From Sinimarinibacterium arenosum (GTDB lineage: Bacteria; Pseudomonadota; Gammaproteobacteria; Nevskiales; Nevskiaceae), in contig NZ_SUKF01000001.1 in the NCBI RefSeq assembly GCF_005047655.1, positions 236,745 to 300,744 on the forward strand: a stretch of DNA of 64,000 nucleotides, in the 5' to 3' direction. The translations under genes and the position numbers were made by a program. The stretch's first letter is position 1. Each line of letters opens with the position of its first letter. This document shows positions 35,636 to 43,304 of the stretch, piece after piece. The notes under the pieces are model-generated. The model saw only the letters and a list, made by a program, of their open reading frames with translations, was not told the origin of the DNA and searched no databases.

Positions 35636-35645
35636 GGATGCATCA

Positions 35646-37163
35646 ATGACTTCCCCTTCATTTCCGACGCCGGAGCAGGTGAGCGCCTGGCCGTTCGACT
35701 GCGTGCTGGTCGCCAATCGCGGCGAGATCGCCGTGCGCGTCCTGCGCACGGTGCAGCAGCTCGGCATGCGCGGCGCGGTCGTCTATCACGCGGCCGATCG
35801 CGGTACGGCCGCGGTGCAGATGGCCGACCATGCGATCGAGATCACCGGCGGTACGCCGGTCGCGGCGTATCTCGACGGCGCGCAGATCATCGCGGCAGCC
35901 CAGGCCTGCGGTGCGGGTGCGATTCATCCGGGCTATGGCTTCCTGTCCGAGAACAAGACCTTCTGCGAAGCGGTCGAGGCCGCGGGCATCCGCTTCATCG
36001 GACCCAGGCCCGAGCAGATCGATCTGATGGGCGACAAGGTGCGTGCGCGTAACTTCGTCGAGAAGGGCGGCTTCCCGGTCGCGCCCAGTGCGATCGAGGA
36101 TGACGATCCGGCAAGCTTCGTCGAGCGTGCGCGCGCAGTCGGTGCGCCGCTGCTGATCAAGCCCAGCGCTGGCGGTGGCGGCAAGGGCATGCGCATCGTG
36201 CGGGACCTGTCGGTGCTGGAGCAGGAGATTGAACGCGCCCGCAGCGAAGGCCAGCGCTATTTCGGCGACGGCCGCCTGTACGTCGAACGCTACATTGAGA
36301 ATCCGCGCCACATCGAAGTGCAGGTGCTCGGCGACGGCCAAGGCGGTGTCGTGCATGTGTTCGAGCGTGAATGCTCGGTGCAACGCCGCTTCCAGAAGAT
36401 CGTGGAAGAGACGCCGTCGCCGGCGCTGGACGCGGCGCTGCGCGAGAAGATCTGCGAGACCGCCGCCGGCATCGCGCGTTCAATCGACTATCGCAATGCG
36501 GGCACGGTTGAATTCATCTTCGGACAGGCAGGCGAGTTCTATTTCCTGGAGATGAACACGCGCCTGCAGGTCGAACATCCCGTGACCGAGGAGATCACCG
36601 GGATCGATCTGGTGGCGCAGCAGCTGCGCATCGCCGCCGGCGAGACGCTGGGGTACACGCAGGCCGACGTGACCGCCCAGGGCCATTCGATCGAGCTTCG
36701 CATCTACGCCGAGGACGCCGCGCGCGGTTACACGCCGACCACCGGGCCGGTACTGGTGCTGCATCCGCCGCAGGGCGAGGGCGTGCGCTGGGACAGCGGC
36801 ATCCTGCAGGGTGGCGAAGTGACCTCCGCGTTCGATCCGATGATTGCCAAGCTGATCGTGCGCGGCCGTGATCGCGCCGATGCGATCGCCAAGGCCGATC
36901 GCGCGCTGCGCGACACCGTGCTGCTGGGCTGCAAGACCAACACCGCGTTCCTGCGCCGCCTGATCGGGCATCCGGCTTTCGTCTCCGGCGATGTCCACAC
37001 CGGCTTCCTCGACGCCAATCCGCAGATTGCTGCCGAACCGGAATTGCCGATGCAGACGGTACAGGCGCTGCTGGCCGCAGCCAGTCTGAGCACACGCCCG
37101 ATGCGTGACATGGCCGACAGCGTGCCGGACATGCATGCAGCGATGGGCGGCTGGCGCAACTAA
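35646..37163 (+). CDS. Acyl-CoA carboxylase biotin carboxylase subunit (AtuF/LiuD-like, split)
   Basis: The 505-residue protein has the biotin carboxylase parts in order: VLVANRGEIAVRVLRT (about 21-36), IHPGYGFLSEN (about 95), the ATP-grasp glycine loop KPSAGGGGKGMRI (about 173-185), HIEVQVLGD, and EMNTRLQVEHPVTE with the catalytic Arg/Glu (about 302). It carboxylates biotin with bicarbonate and ATP. In P. aeruginosa LiuD and AtuF the same chain continues into the biotin carrier domain; here it ends at TAA 37161-37163 and the next gene supplies that part in the same frame. GAGG precedes the ATG. Confidence 0.93.
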   Translation: MTSPSFPTPEQVSAWPFDCVLVANRGEIAVRVLRTVQQLGMRGAVVYHAADRGTAAVQMADHAIEITGGTPVAAYLDGAQIIAAAQACGAGAIHPGYGFLSENKTFCEAVEAAGIRFIGPRPEQIDLMGDKVRARNFVEKGGFPVAPSAIEDDDPASFVERARAVGAPLLIKPSAGGGGKGMRIVRDLSVLEQEIERARSEGQRYFGDGRLYVERYIENPRHIEVQVLGDGQGGVVHVFERECSVQRRFQKIVEETPSPALDAALREKICETAAGIARSIDYRNAGTVEFIFGQAGEFYFLEMNTRLQVEHPVTEEITGIDLVAQQLRIAAGETLGYTQADVTAQGHSIELRIYAEDAARGYTPTTGPVLVLHPPQGEGVRWDSGILQGGEVTSAFDPMIAKLIVRGRDRADAIAKADRALRDTVLLGCKTNTAFLRRLIGHPAFVSGDVHTGFLDANPQIAAEPELPMQTVQALLAAASLSTRPMRDMADSVPDMHAAMGGWRN

Positions 37164-37181
37164 CGCATTCGGGGAACGACC

Positions 37182-37688
37182 ATGCATCACGCATTCAAGC
37201 TCGGCGACGCCGAGCACAACGTCGAGCTGTCACGCTCGGCCGACGCCTACCGCCTGCATCTGGGCGGCGAGGTCATCGACATCGATCTGAAGACCGGCGC
37301 GGACGGTCGCGCCTGGCTGACGCTGGGCAAGCAGCACCTGGAAGTGGTTATCGCCACACGTGGCGACGACGTCTTTGTGCATCTTGACGGTGAGGCGTAT
37401 CAGCTGCGTTACGAGCATCCGCTGGACCGGCTTGCCGCACAGTCGGGCACTTCGGCTGAGGACAGCATTCTCGCGCCGATGCCCGGCAGCATCGTCAGTG
37501 TCGCGGTCAAGGCCGGTGACAGCGTCGTCAAGGGCCAGACCCTGCTGGTGATGGAGAGCATGAAGATGGAGACGACGATCGGTTCGCCGCGTGACGGCGT
37601 GATCGCCGGCGTCAGTTTCGAACCGGGACAGACCTTCGACCGCGACGCGCTGTTGCTGAGTCTGGAGCCGCAGGAGAAAGCCGCGTGA
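37182..37688 (+). CDS. Biotin carboxyl carrier subunit of the acyl-CoA carboxylase
   Basis: The 168-residue protein contains an N-terminal BT-like beta domain (about 1-90) and a biotinyl domain with APMPGSIVSVAVKAGD and the biotinylation motif MESMKME, Lys128 being the modified residue. It starts 18 bases after the biotin carboxylase stop in the same reading frame, with CGGGGA before its ATG, so the usual alpha subunit is cut in two by a single stop codon. It overlaps the carboxyltransferase gene by 4 bases (GTGA). It swings carboxybiotin between the two active sites. Confidence 0.92.
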   Translation: MHHAFKLGDAEHNVELSRSADAYRLHLGGEVIDIDLKTGADGRAWLTLGKQHLEVVIATRGDDVFVHLDGEAYQLRYEHPLDRLAAQSGTSAEDSILAPMPGSIVSVAVKAGDSVVKGQTLLVMESMKMETTIGSPRDGVIAGVSFEPGQTFDRDALLLSLEPQEKAA

Positions 37689-39292
37689 AGCGCATCGAAT
37701 CCAAACTCAATACCGCGTCCGCCGAATTCCAGGCCAACGCTGCGCACAACCGCCGGCTGGTCGAGGAGTTCCGCGAAAAGCAGCGCAAGGTGCGCTACGA
37801 GCGTCCGCAGCGCGACATCGACCGCCTGCGCAAGCAGAACAAGCTGCTGGTGCGTGAGCGCATCGATCTGCTGCTGGATCCGGGCACGCCGTTCCTGGAG
37901 CTGTCGTCGCTCGCCGCCAACGAGCTGTATGACGGCGAAGTGCCGGGCGCGGCCTGCGTCACCGGCATCGGCATCGTGTCCGGGCGCGAAGTCGTCATCA
38001 ACGCTGGCGACGCCTCGGTCAAGGGCGGCGCGTGGTATCCGCTGACGGTGAAGAAGACCGTGCGCACGCTGGACATCGCGATCGAGAACCGCCTGCCGGT
38101 GGTGCACCTGTGCGACTCCGCCGGCGGCTTCCTGCCGGAGCAGGCCGAGCTGTTCGCGGACAAGTATTACGCCGGCCGCATCTTCCGCAATCAGTGCATG
38201 CTGTCGAAGATGGGCGTGCAGCAGGTGTCCGTGGTGCTGGGGCATTGCACCGCCGGCGGCGCCTACGTCCCAGGACTGTCCGATTACAACGTCATCGTGC
38301 GCGGCACCGGGGCGATCTTCCTCGCGGGTCCGCCGCTGGTAAAGGCGGCGACTGGCGAGGACGTCACCGTCGACGAGCTGGGCGGCTGCGACATGCACAC
38401 CAGCGTCTCCGGCACCGCCGACTATCCGGCGTCGAGCGAGGAAGAAGCGATCGCCATCGCGCGTGACATCGTTGCGCAGTTCAAGCGGCCGCAGAAGGCG
38501 CACACCGAATGGCAGCCGCCGGAAGCGCCGTACTACGATCCGAGCGAGCTTTACGGCGTGCTGCCGCAGGACATCAAGCAGCAGTTCGACATGCACGAAG
38601 TCATCGCGCGCATCGTCGACGGCTCACGTTTCCACGAGTACCAGCCCAACTACGGCAAGACGCTGATCTGCGGCTACGCCCACATCTGGGGCTACAAGGT
38701 CGGCATCCTCGCCAACAACGGCGTGCTGTTCAACGACAGTGCACTGAAGGGCGCGCACTTCATCGAGCTGTGCAACCAGAACCGCACGCCGATCGTGTTC
38801 CTGCAGAACATCACCGGCTTCATGGTCGGCAAGGAATACGAGCGCCGTGGCATCACCAAGGACGGCGCCAAGATGATCATGGCGGTGTCCAACTGCGAGG
38901 TACCCAAGTTCACCGTGATGTGTCACGGCTCCTTCGGTGCCGGCAACTACGGCATGAGCGGCCGCGCCTTCGACTCACGCATGCTGTTCAGCTGGCCGAA
39001 TCACCAGATCTCGGTGATGGGCGCCGAGCAGGCCGCCAACACGCTGGCTGACGTCAAGATCCGCCAGCTGCGCAAGCAGGGTGTCGAGCTGAGCCAGGCC
39101 GACATCGACGCGATCCGTGACCCGGTGCTGGGCGAGTTCAAGCGCAAGCAGTCCGCCTACTGGGCGACGTCGGAAATCTGGGACGACGGCATCATCGACC
39201 CGGCCGACACCCGCAACGCCCTCGGCATCTCGATTTCTGCCGCGCTGAACACACCGATCGGCGATCCGCGCTACGGCGTGTTCCGGATGTAG
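37685..39292 (+). CDS. Acyl-CoA carboxylase carboxyltransferase (beta) subunit, AtuC/LiuB-like
   Basis: The 535-residue enzyme starts at GTG 37685. It contains CDSAGGFLPEQAELFADKYY, GHCTAGGAYVPGLSDYN and IFLAGPPLVKAATGE, then NNGVLFNDSALKGAHFIELC and MVGKEYERRGITKDGAKMI, the two crotonase-like halves of MCC/GCC beta subunits. It moves the carboxyl group from biotin to the gamma carbon of a branched enoyl-CoA. Where I recall methylcrotonyl-CoA carboxylases having HFGRIF, this protein has YAGRIF, a smaller residue that could admit a longer chain such as geranyl-CoA. Substrate choice remains unproven. Confidence 0.92.
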   Translation: MKRIESKLNTASAEFQANAAHNRRLVEEFREKQRKVRYERPQRDIDRLRKQNKLLVRERIDLLLDPGTPFLELSSLAANELYDGEVPGAACVTGIGIVSGREVVINAGDASVKGGAWYPLTVKKTVRTLDIAIENRLPVVHLCDSAGGFLPEQAELFADKYYAGRIFRNQCMLSKMGVQQVSVVLGHCTAGGAYVPGLSDYNVIVRGTGAIFLAGPPLVKAATGEDVTVDELGGCDMHTSVSGTADYPASSEEEAIAIARDIVAQFKRPQKAHTEWQPPEAPYYDPSELYGVLPQDIKQQFDMHEVIARIVDGSRFHEYQPNYGKTLICGYAHIWGYKVGILANNGVLFNDSALKGAHFIELCNQNRTPIVFLQNITGFMVGKEYERRGITKDGAKMIMAVSNCEVPKFTVMCHGSFGAGNYGMSGRAFDSRMLFSWPNHQISVMGAEQAANTLADVKIRQLRKQGVELSQADIDAIRDPVLGEFKRKQSAYWATSEIWDDGIIDPADTRNALGISISAALNTPIGDPRYGVFRM

Positions 39293-39306
39293 CCGTCTTT
39301 TCCCCT

Positions 39307-39322
39307 CTCCCGCTTGCGGGAG
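39307..39322. repeat. Hairpin/REP-like element after the carboxylase operon
   Basis: CTCCCGC-TT-GCGGGAG, flanked by CCCC and GGGG-type bases, lies 14 bases after the carboxyltransferase stop. It resembles common proteobacterial intergenic palindromes and could terminate or stabilise the operon transcript. The T-run TTTT precedes it rather than follows. Confidence 0.5.
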
Positions 39323-39364
39323 CGGGGCCGGAGACCGCTGGTGCAAGGCTCCCCCTATCCAACG

Positions 39365-39409
39365 AAACTTAAATTGCGCTTGATGAAATTTAAGTTTGCA
39401 CGGTAAAAT
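39365..39409 (+). promoter_or_regulatory. Promoter with 11-bp inverted repeat ahead of the fic gene
   Basis: AAACTTAAATT (39365-39375) and AATTTAAGTTT (39387-39397) are perfect 11-bp arms separated by 11 bases. A promoter fits inside: TTGATG (39380-39385), an 18-base spacer, and TAAAAT (39404-39409), so a protein on the repeat would block it. The tract is very AT-rich compared with the surroundings, which suggests transferred DNA. Confidence 0.65.
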
Positions 39410-39456
39410 TTAAAAAGGCACACTGCACTTATTAAATTCAGCCCAAGGGTGGGGAG

Positions 39457-40620
39457 ATGAATCCCGCGGACTTCAAAGCGCCGCAGGCAGGTCGCGTGGT
39501 CAAGACGGCGCAGGGTTATGCCGCTTTCGTGCCCGCGCCCCTGCCGCCCCAACTCGACTATTCCGAAGCGTTGGTTCTGGCACTGTCGGCCGCAGATGCG
39601 GCTTTGAGTGAGCTTTCGGGCCTCGGGCGCGTTCTGCCCAACCCGCGCTTGCTGATTGCGCCGTATGTTCGCCGCGAAGCCGTGCTGTCGTCCCGTATCG
39701 AGGGCACGCAAGCCAGTCTTTCCGACCTTCTGGTCGATGAAGCGGGCCAGCCGACCGAGACCCCGGCCGATGATGTACAGGAAGTGCGGAACTACGTCGT
39801 CGCGTTGGAATACGGGATCGAGCGGCTCACGGACCTGCCGTTGTCCCTGCGGCTGGTCGGCGAACTGCATGCACGCCTGATGGCAGGTGTCCGTGGGCAA
39901 CATGCCACTCCGGGCGAATTCCGGCGATCGCAGAACTGGATTGGTCCGCCGGGCAGTACACCGGTCACGGCACCCTATGTTCCGCCTCCCGTTGCCGAAA
40001 TGAAGGAGGCCTTGGGCGAATGGGAAAAGTTTCTGCACCAACGCGGCACGATGCCGGAGCTGATCCAGTGTGCATTGATGCACGAGCACTTCGAGGCCCT
40101 GCACCCTTTTCTTGATGGCAACGGACGCGTCGGCCGTCTGCTGATCACGTTGTTCCTGATCGAGCGCGGTCGACTTAGTCAGCCACTGCTGTACCTCTCG
40201 GAGTTCATCGAGCGATACAAGGCCGACTACTACTTCCACCTGCAAGCCGTGCGTACCCATGGAGACTGGCAGGGCTGGTTGCTGTACTTCCTGAATGGCG
40301 TGCGCTGGAGTGCGAGCCGGGCTATCCGGCAGGCCAGTCAACTGATCGACCTGCGTGAAAGCATGCGACAGCGCTTGGCCGCTATTCCAAAGGCGTTGCC
40401 GCTGGTTGATGCTTTATTCGAGAACCCCTACTTCGTGCCGTTGCGCGTCGTGCAGCTCACCGGAGTCAGTGACCCGACCGCCAGGACCTTGCTGCGCAAG
40501 TTGACGGCGGCCGGAGTGCTGCGGGAAGTGACCGGCCGGCAGTGGGGAAAGCTTTACGTCGCACAAGATGTGCTCAAAGCAATGGCAGAGCCGGGCGAAG
40601 ACCCGAATGAAATCGAATAA
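39457..40620 (+). CDS. Fic-domain protein (class II, self-inhibited AMP transferase type)
   Basis: The 387-residue protein has the full catalytic motif HPFLDGNGRVGR (216-227), so the transferase site looks intact. Near the N-terminus, SSRIEG (78-83) matches the inhibitory alpha-inh motif (S/T)xxxE(G/N), placing it in class II Fic proteins, which block their own ATP site with Glu82. A C-terminal winged-helix region (about 330-380, LTGVSDPTARTLLRKLTAAG) follows. Such proteins attach AMP to host or self targets and are often transcriptional self-regulators. The inverted repeat at 39365-39397 is a plausible site for that winged helix. GGGGAG precedes the ATG. Confidence 0.9.
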   Translation: MNPADFKAPQAGRVVKTAQGYAAFVPAPLPPQLDYSEALVLALSAADAALSELSGLGRVLPNPRLLIAPYVRREAVLSSRIEGTQASLSDLLVDEAGQPTETPADDVQEVRNYVVALEYGIERLTDLPLSLRLVGELHARLMAGVRGQHATPGEFRRSQNWIGPPGSTPVTAPYVPPPVAEMKEALGEWEKFLHQRGTMPELIQCALMHEHFEALHPFLDGNGRVGRLLITLFLIERGRLSQPLLYLSEFIERYKADYYFHLQAVRTHGDWQGWLLYFLNGVRWSASRAIRQASQLIDLRESMRQRLAAIPKALPLVDALFENPYFVPLRVVQLTGVSDPTARTLLRKLTAAGVLREVTGRQWGKLYVAQDVLKAMAEPGEDPNEIE

Positions 40621-40631
40621 GGGAGCGGTAC

Positions 40632-40993
40632 ATGAGCCAGTTGCTGATTCAGAAGTACCTCAACGAACTGGCAAAGCTGCGCAAGATATCCGGCACGCAT
40701 CGTGAATCCGTCGTTCGCGAGGCCTTCAAGGACTTGCTGAAGGCCTGGGCCCGATCGCACGATCTGACGTTCATCAAGTCGCCTGGGACTATCGGCTCGG
40801 CGATCGCAGTGCGCTGGAGTGGGTGCTGGACCAGTACAAGGAAAAGACGCCCAAAGATCCGACGATTCGCGAGAAGTTCAACACCTACCGTTTCGCCAAC
40901 TATAAGGACGTGGTCATCGACCTGTTGCAGCGGGTGACGACCGTCAGCGTGGAGACCATGACGATCGTGCAGGCGATGCCCGGCAAGGAGTAG
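40632..40993 (+). pseudogene. Remnant of a type ISP restriction-modification gene (internal deletion)
   Basis: The first 50 codons (MSQLLIQKYLNELAKLRKIS, then HRESVVREAFKDLLKAWARS) match the N-terminus of large type ISP/N6-methylase-helicase proteins. After about 40784 the reading frame shifts by two, and from 40787 the other frame gives DYRLGDRSALEWVLDQYKEK, then REKFNTYRFANY and VTTVSVETMTIV before TAG at 40991, which is the typical C-terminus of the same family. Everything between, normally many hundred residues with methylase and helicase motifs, is missing. The gene is therefore dead. It starts 11 bases after fic, so the two probably formed one defence or mobile operon. Confidence 0.8.
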
Positions 40994-41027
40994 GCCGCCC
41001 CCGTGCCGGTTCCGCGCTGCTGCGCGC

Positions 41028-42659
41028 TTATCGCGTGAACGCCCAACCCTGATCGCTGAAGGTGATGGTGCCGGTGACGCCGCTGAGCTGGATCTCGGTG
41101 AAGCGCGTCGGGCCGAGATAACGCGCGACGAACTCCTGCACCTTCGCCGGCTGATTGGCGAGGTTGTCGTAGAGCGTCTGCGGTATTTCGATTGCGCCGC
41201 GGAAGCTGCGCGGCTGATCGTCGAGTCCGCGGGCACGTTCGAGCTGGCGGATGACGTCGGTCGTGTGCAGGATCAGATCGAAGTGCTGGTTCGGTCCGGT
41301 GTGGATGCGCAGGGTCGTCGGTGAGCAATAGGTGCTGAAGCCGAGCAGTTCGGCGGCCCAGTCGTCGTCGCCTTCGATGTGTTCGCGGTCGCCGAGCGTC
41401 GGCAGCGCGTCGAGGTTGTAGCCGTAGTCCAGACCGGGCGCGGGGCCGAGCACGCGGGCGACGCTGTTGTCGCCGGTGTTGTCGAGCTCGGTGCCCTTGA
41501 GCGCGGCGTCGGTGCGCACAAAGGTCCAGTGATCGTCCTCGGCGACGATGTCGCGCTGCCAGTAACCGGTGTGACCGGCGGCATCGATGCCTTCCACCCG
41601 CAGCACGCGGTGGATCATGTTCTCGCCGAGCTTGTGGATGCCGAAGTGATGGGTGATGCGGCCCTCGATGCGCGGCTGCTTGACCCAGTCATAGCTCGGC
41701 AGCTGGATCACCGGATCGGGCACACCCCGCTGGTCTTCGTAGCTGTAGCTGAAGAACACGTTGTCGGCACCGGCCAGGTCGAAGTCGTAATGCCGGGTGT
41801 AGATGTCGCCGTAGCGCGTGATGGCGGCAACGGTGGAGCCGCTGGCGGTGAGGTTGACCATCTGCAGGCGGCCGCCTTCGGGGGCGCACATGCCGTAGCT
41901 TTCGTCGCGCGGCAGCCACGGGTCGACGTAGATGAGGTCCTGGCCGTCGTCGGCGAGAATCCAGATGTGCGAGACCTTGCCCTGGCCGATTGCATGCAGG
42001 TTGCCGGCAGGATCGGTCCAGTTCTTGTCCTCGGCCGGAGAGATCACGGTCCAGGTCCAGGCCCGATAGTTCTCGCGGATCTGGTGGCCGCTGCCGAGCC
42101 AGGTCGGCGGGCCCCAGCGCGAGGTCCAGTTGAACCACTCGGGGGCGTTGAGCGCGTTGTCCATGCCGTAGATCGCGCCGTCGGCACGGATCGCCGTCAT
42201 CTCGTCGTCGTCCACCGCGATGCCGATGACGGTGCCTTCCAGGCACGCCGGCATCTGCACGCGGTCCCAGGGCTGATTGATCCCGGTGACTTCGGCATGC
42301 GAGCGGAACCAGATGACGCCGTCGCGCAGCGCGAAGTCGTAGCGGCGGTTGTAGGTTTCAGTATCGCCGCGCACGAAGCTGCCGACCGGGAGGTCGGCGG
42401 GCGCATCGGTGACGGCGTCGGCGGCGAGGCCGTTGCCGGTGTCGGGCAGGATGTCGATCGCCACCGGATCAGGCGTGCCGATGGTGCCGCCCGGCAGCAC
42501 GCAGGCGCCGACGTCAGCGTCGTGGTTGACCTTGGTCGCGAATGGGCCGCCGGGATTCGGAACGAAGTCGGTTCCGGGTGACGCGCTGCCGGGGTCCGAG
42601 CTGCCACTGCAGGCGCCCAGTGCCAGTGTCGCAATCAGTGCAACGACTTTCAGATCCAT
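41028..42659 (-). CDS. Large lipoprotein of unknown family, paralogue of the gene at 52214-53938
   Basis: The 543-residue protein has a lipoprotein signal (LIATLALGAC, Cys17) and a Pro/Gly-rich linker. The mature part is beta-rich, with spaced Trp/Tyr/Asp motifs suggesting a propeller: TSRWGPPTWLGSG, LIYVDPWLPRDESYGMC, ASGSTVAAITRYGDIYTRHY, HTGYWQRDI and TYCSPTTLRIH. The same landmarks occur in the same order in the protein at 52214-53938. I recognise no named family. Its start overlaps the upstream membrane-protein gene by 10 bases, so the two are coupled. A cell-surface binding or enzymatic role is possible but unproven. Confidence 0.8.
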   Translation of the reverse strand: MDLKVVALIATLALGACSGSSDPGSASPGTDFVPNPGGPFATKVNHDADVGACVLPGGTIGTPDPVAIDILPDTGNGLAADAVTDAPADLPVGSFVRGDTETYNRRYDFALRDGVIWFRSHAEVTGINQPWDRVQMPACLEGTVIGIAVDDDEMTAIRADGAIYGMDNALNAPEWFNWTSRWGPPTWLGSGHQIRENYRAWTWTVISPAEDKNWTDPAGNLHAIGQGKVSHIWILADDGQDLIYVDPWLPRDESYGMCAPEGGRLQMVNLTASGSTVAAITRYGDIYTRHYDFDLAGADNVFFSYSYEDQRGVPDPVIQLPSYDWVKQPRIEGRITHHFGIHKLGENMIHRVLRVEGIDAAGHTGYWQRDIVAEDDHWTFVRTDAALKGTELDNTGDNSVARVLGPAPGLDYGYNLDALPTLGDREHIEGDDDWAAELLGFSTYCSPTTLRIHTGPNQHFDLILHTTDVIRQLERARGLDDQPRSFRGAIEIPQTLYDNLANQPAKVQEFVARYLGPTRFTEIQLSGVTGTITFSDQGWAFTR

Positions 42660-43279
42660 CCGAGAGTTCCAAAGCTGAGGGCGGCAAGGGTCACGATGCT
42701 CGCCAGTGCGCCGACCACGGTGATCTGCTGACGTCGGGTCGGCAGATCATGCACCCAGTAGCCGACCAGATAGAACGGCAGATAGCCGACCAGGAAGATC
42801 AGCCACGGGGCGCCGGCGTTCCAGCCGCGCCAGTCCCAGGTCAGTGCGCCGATGCGGTTCAGCACGATTTCGACGCCGACGCAGGCGATGGAGTTGATGA
42901 CCGCAAGGAACAGGCGGTTGTTGATGCCGAGGATGCGCAGCTTGCGATCCTCCGGCAGCAGGCGCATCGCGTAGAGGCCCATCATCGCGAACATGAAGCT
43001 GATCTCGATGTTCAGGCCGATGAAAATCTGGAACGCCGACGGTCCGGGGGTGCCCCAGGCCGGAGCGAAGCCGCTGAAGTGGGCAAGCAGGCCGTTCCAG
43101 ATCTCGTTGACCCAGTCCATCAGCCAGAACGCCAGCGCGCCGAGCACGACGTTGTAGCGGCGCGCGGCGATGTTGTCGGCATACAGATACATCACCACCA
43201 GCAACAGCGGTATCACGTACCACTGGAAGGTTGCCGGATCGCGCAGATGCGCCAGGGATTGCGTTGCGGAAGGAGTCAT
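42650..43279 (-). CDS. Multi-spanning membrane protein of unknown function
   Basis: The 209-residue protein has about six hydrophobic segments, such as WYVIPLLLVVMYLYADN (about 20-36), VVLGALAFWLMDWVNEIWNG, FIGLNIEISFMFAMMGLYAM, LAVINSIACVGVEIVL and WLIFLVGYLPFYLVGYWVHD. Acidic residues lie inside several membrane segments. It overlaps the following lipoprotein gene and is 25 bases from a divergent AraC-family gene, which may control it. I do not recognise the family. Partnership with the lipoprotein is inferred from the overlap. Confidence 0.75.
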   Translation of the reverse strand: MTPSATQSLAHLRDPATFQWYVIPLLLVVMYLYADNIAARRYNVVLGALAFWLMDWVNEIWNGLLAHFSGFAPAWGTPGPSAFQIFIGLNIEISFMFAMMGLYAMRLLPEDRKLRILGINNRLFLAVINSIACVGVEIVLNRIGALTWDWRGWNAGAPWLIFLVGYLPFYLVGYWVHDLPTRRQQITVVGALASIVTLAALSFGTLGWI

Positions 43280-43304
43280 CGCACAGTCGCCTCAGGAGAA
43301 TCCG

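Noticed and set aside
39307-39322. CRISPR or transposon end
   Set aside because: A single palindrome with no repeated units and no transposase; it fits a common intergenic palindrome.
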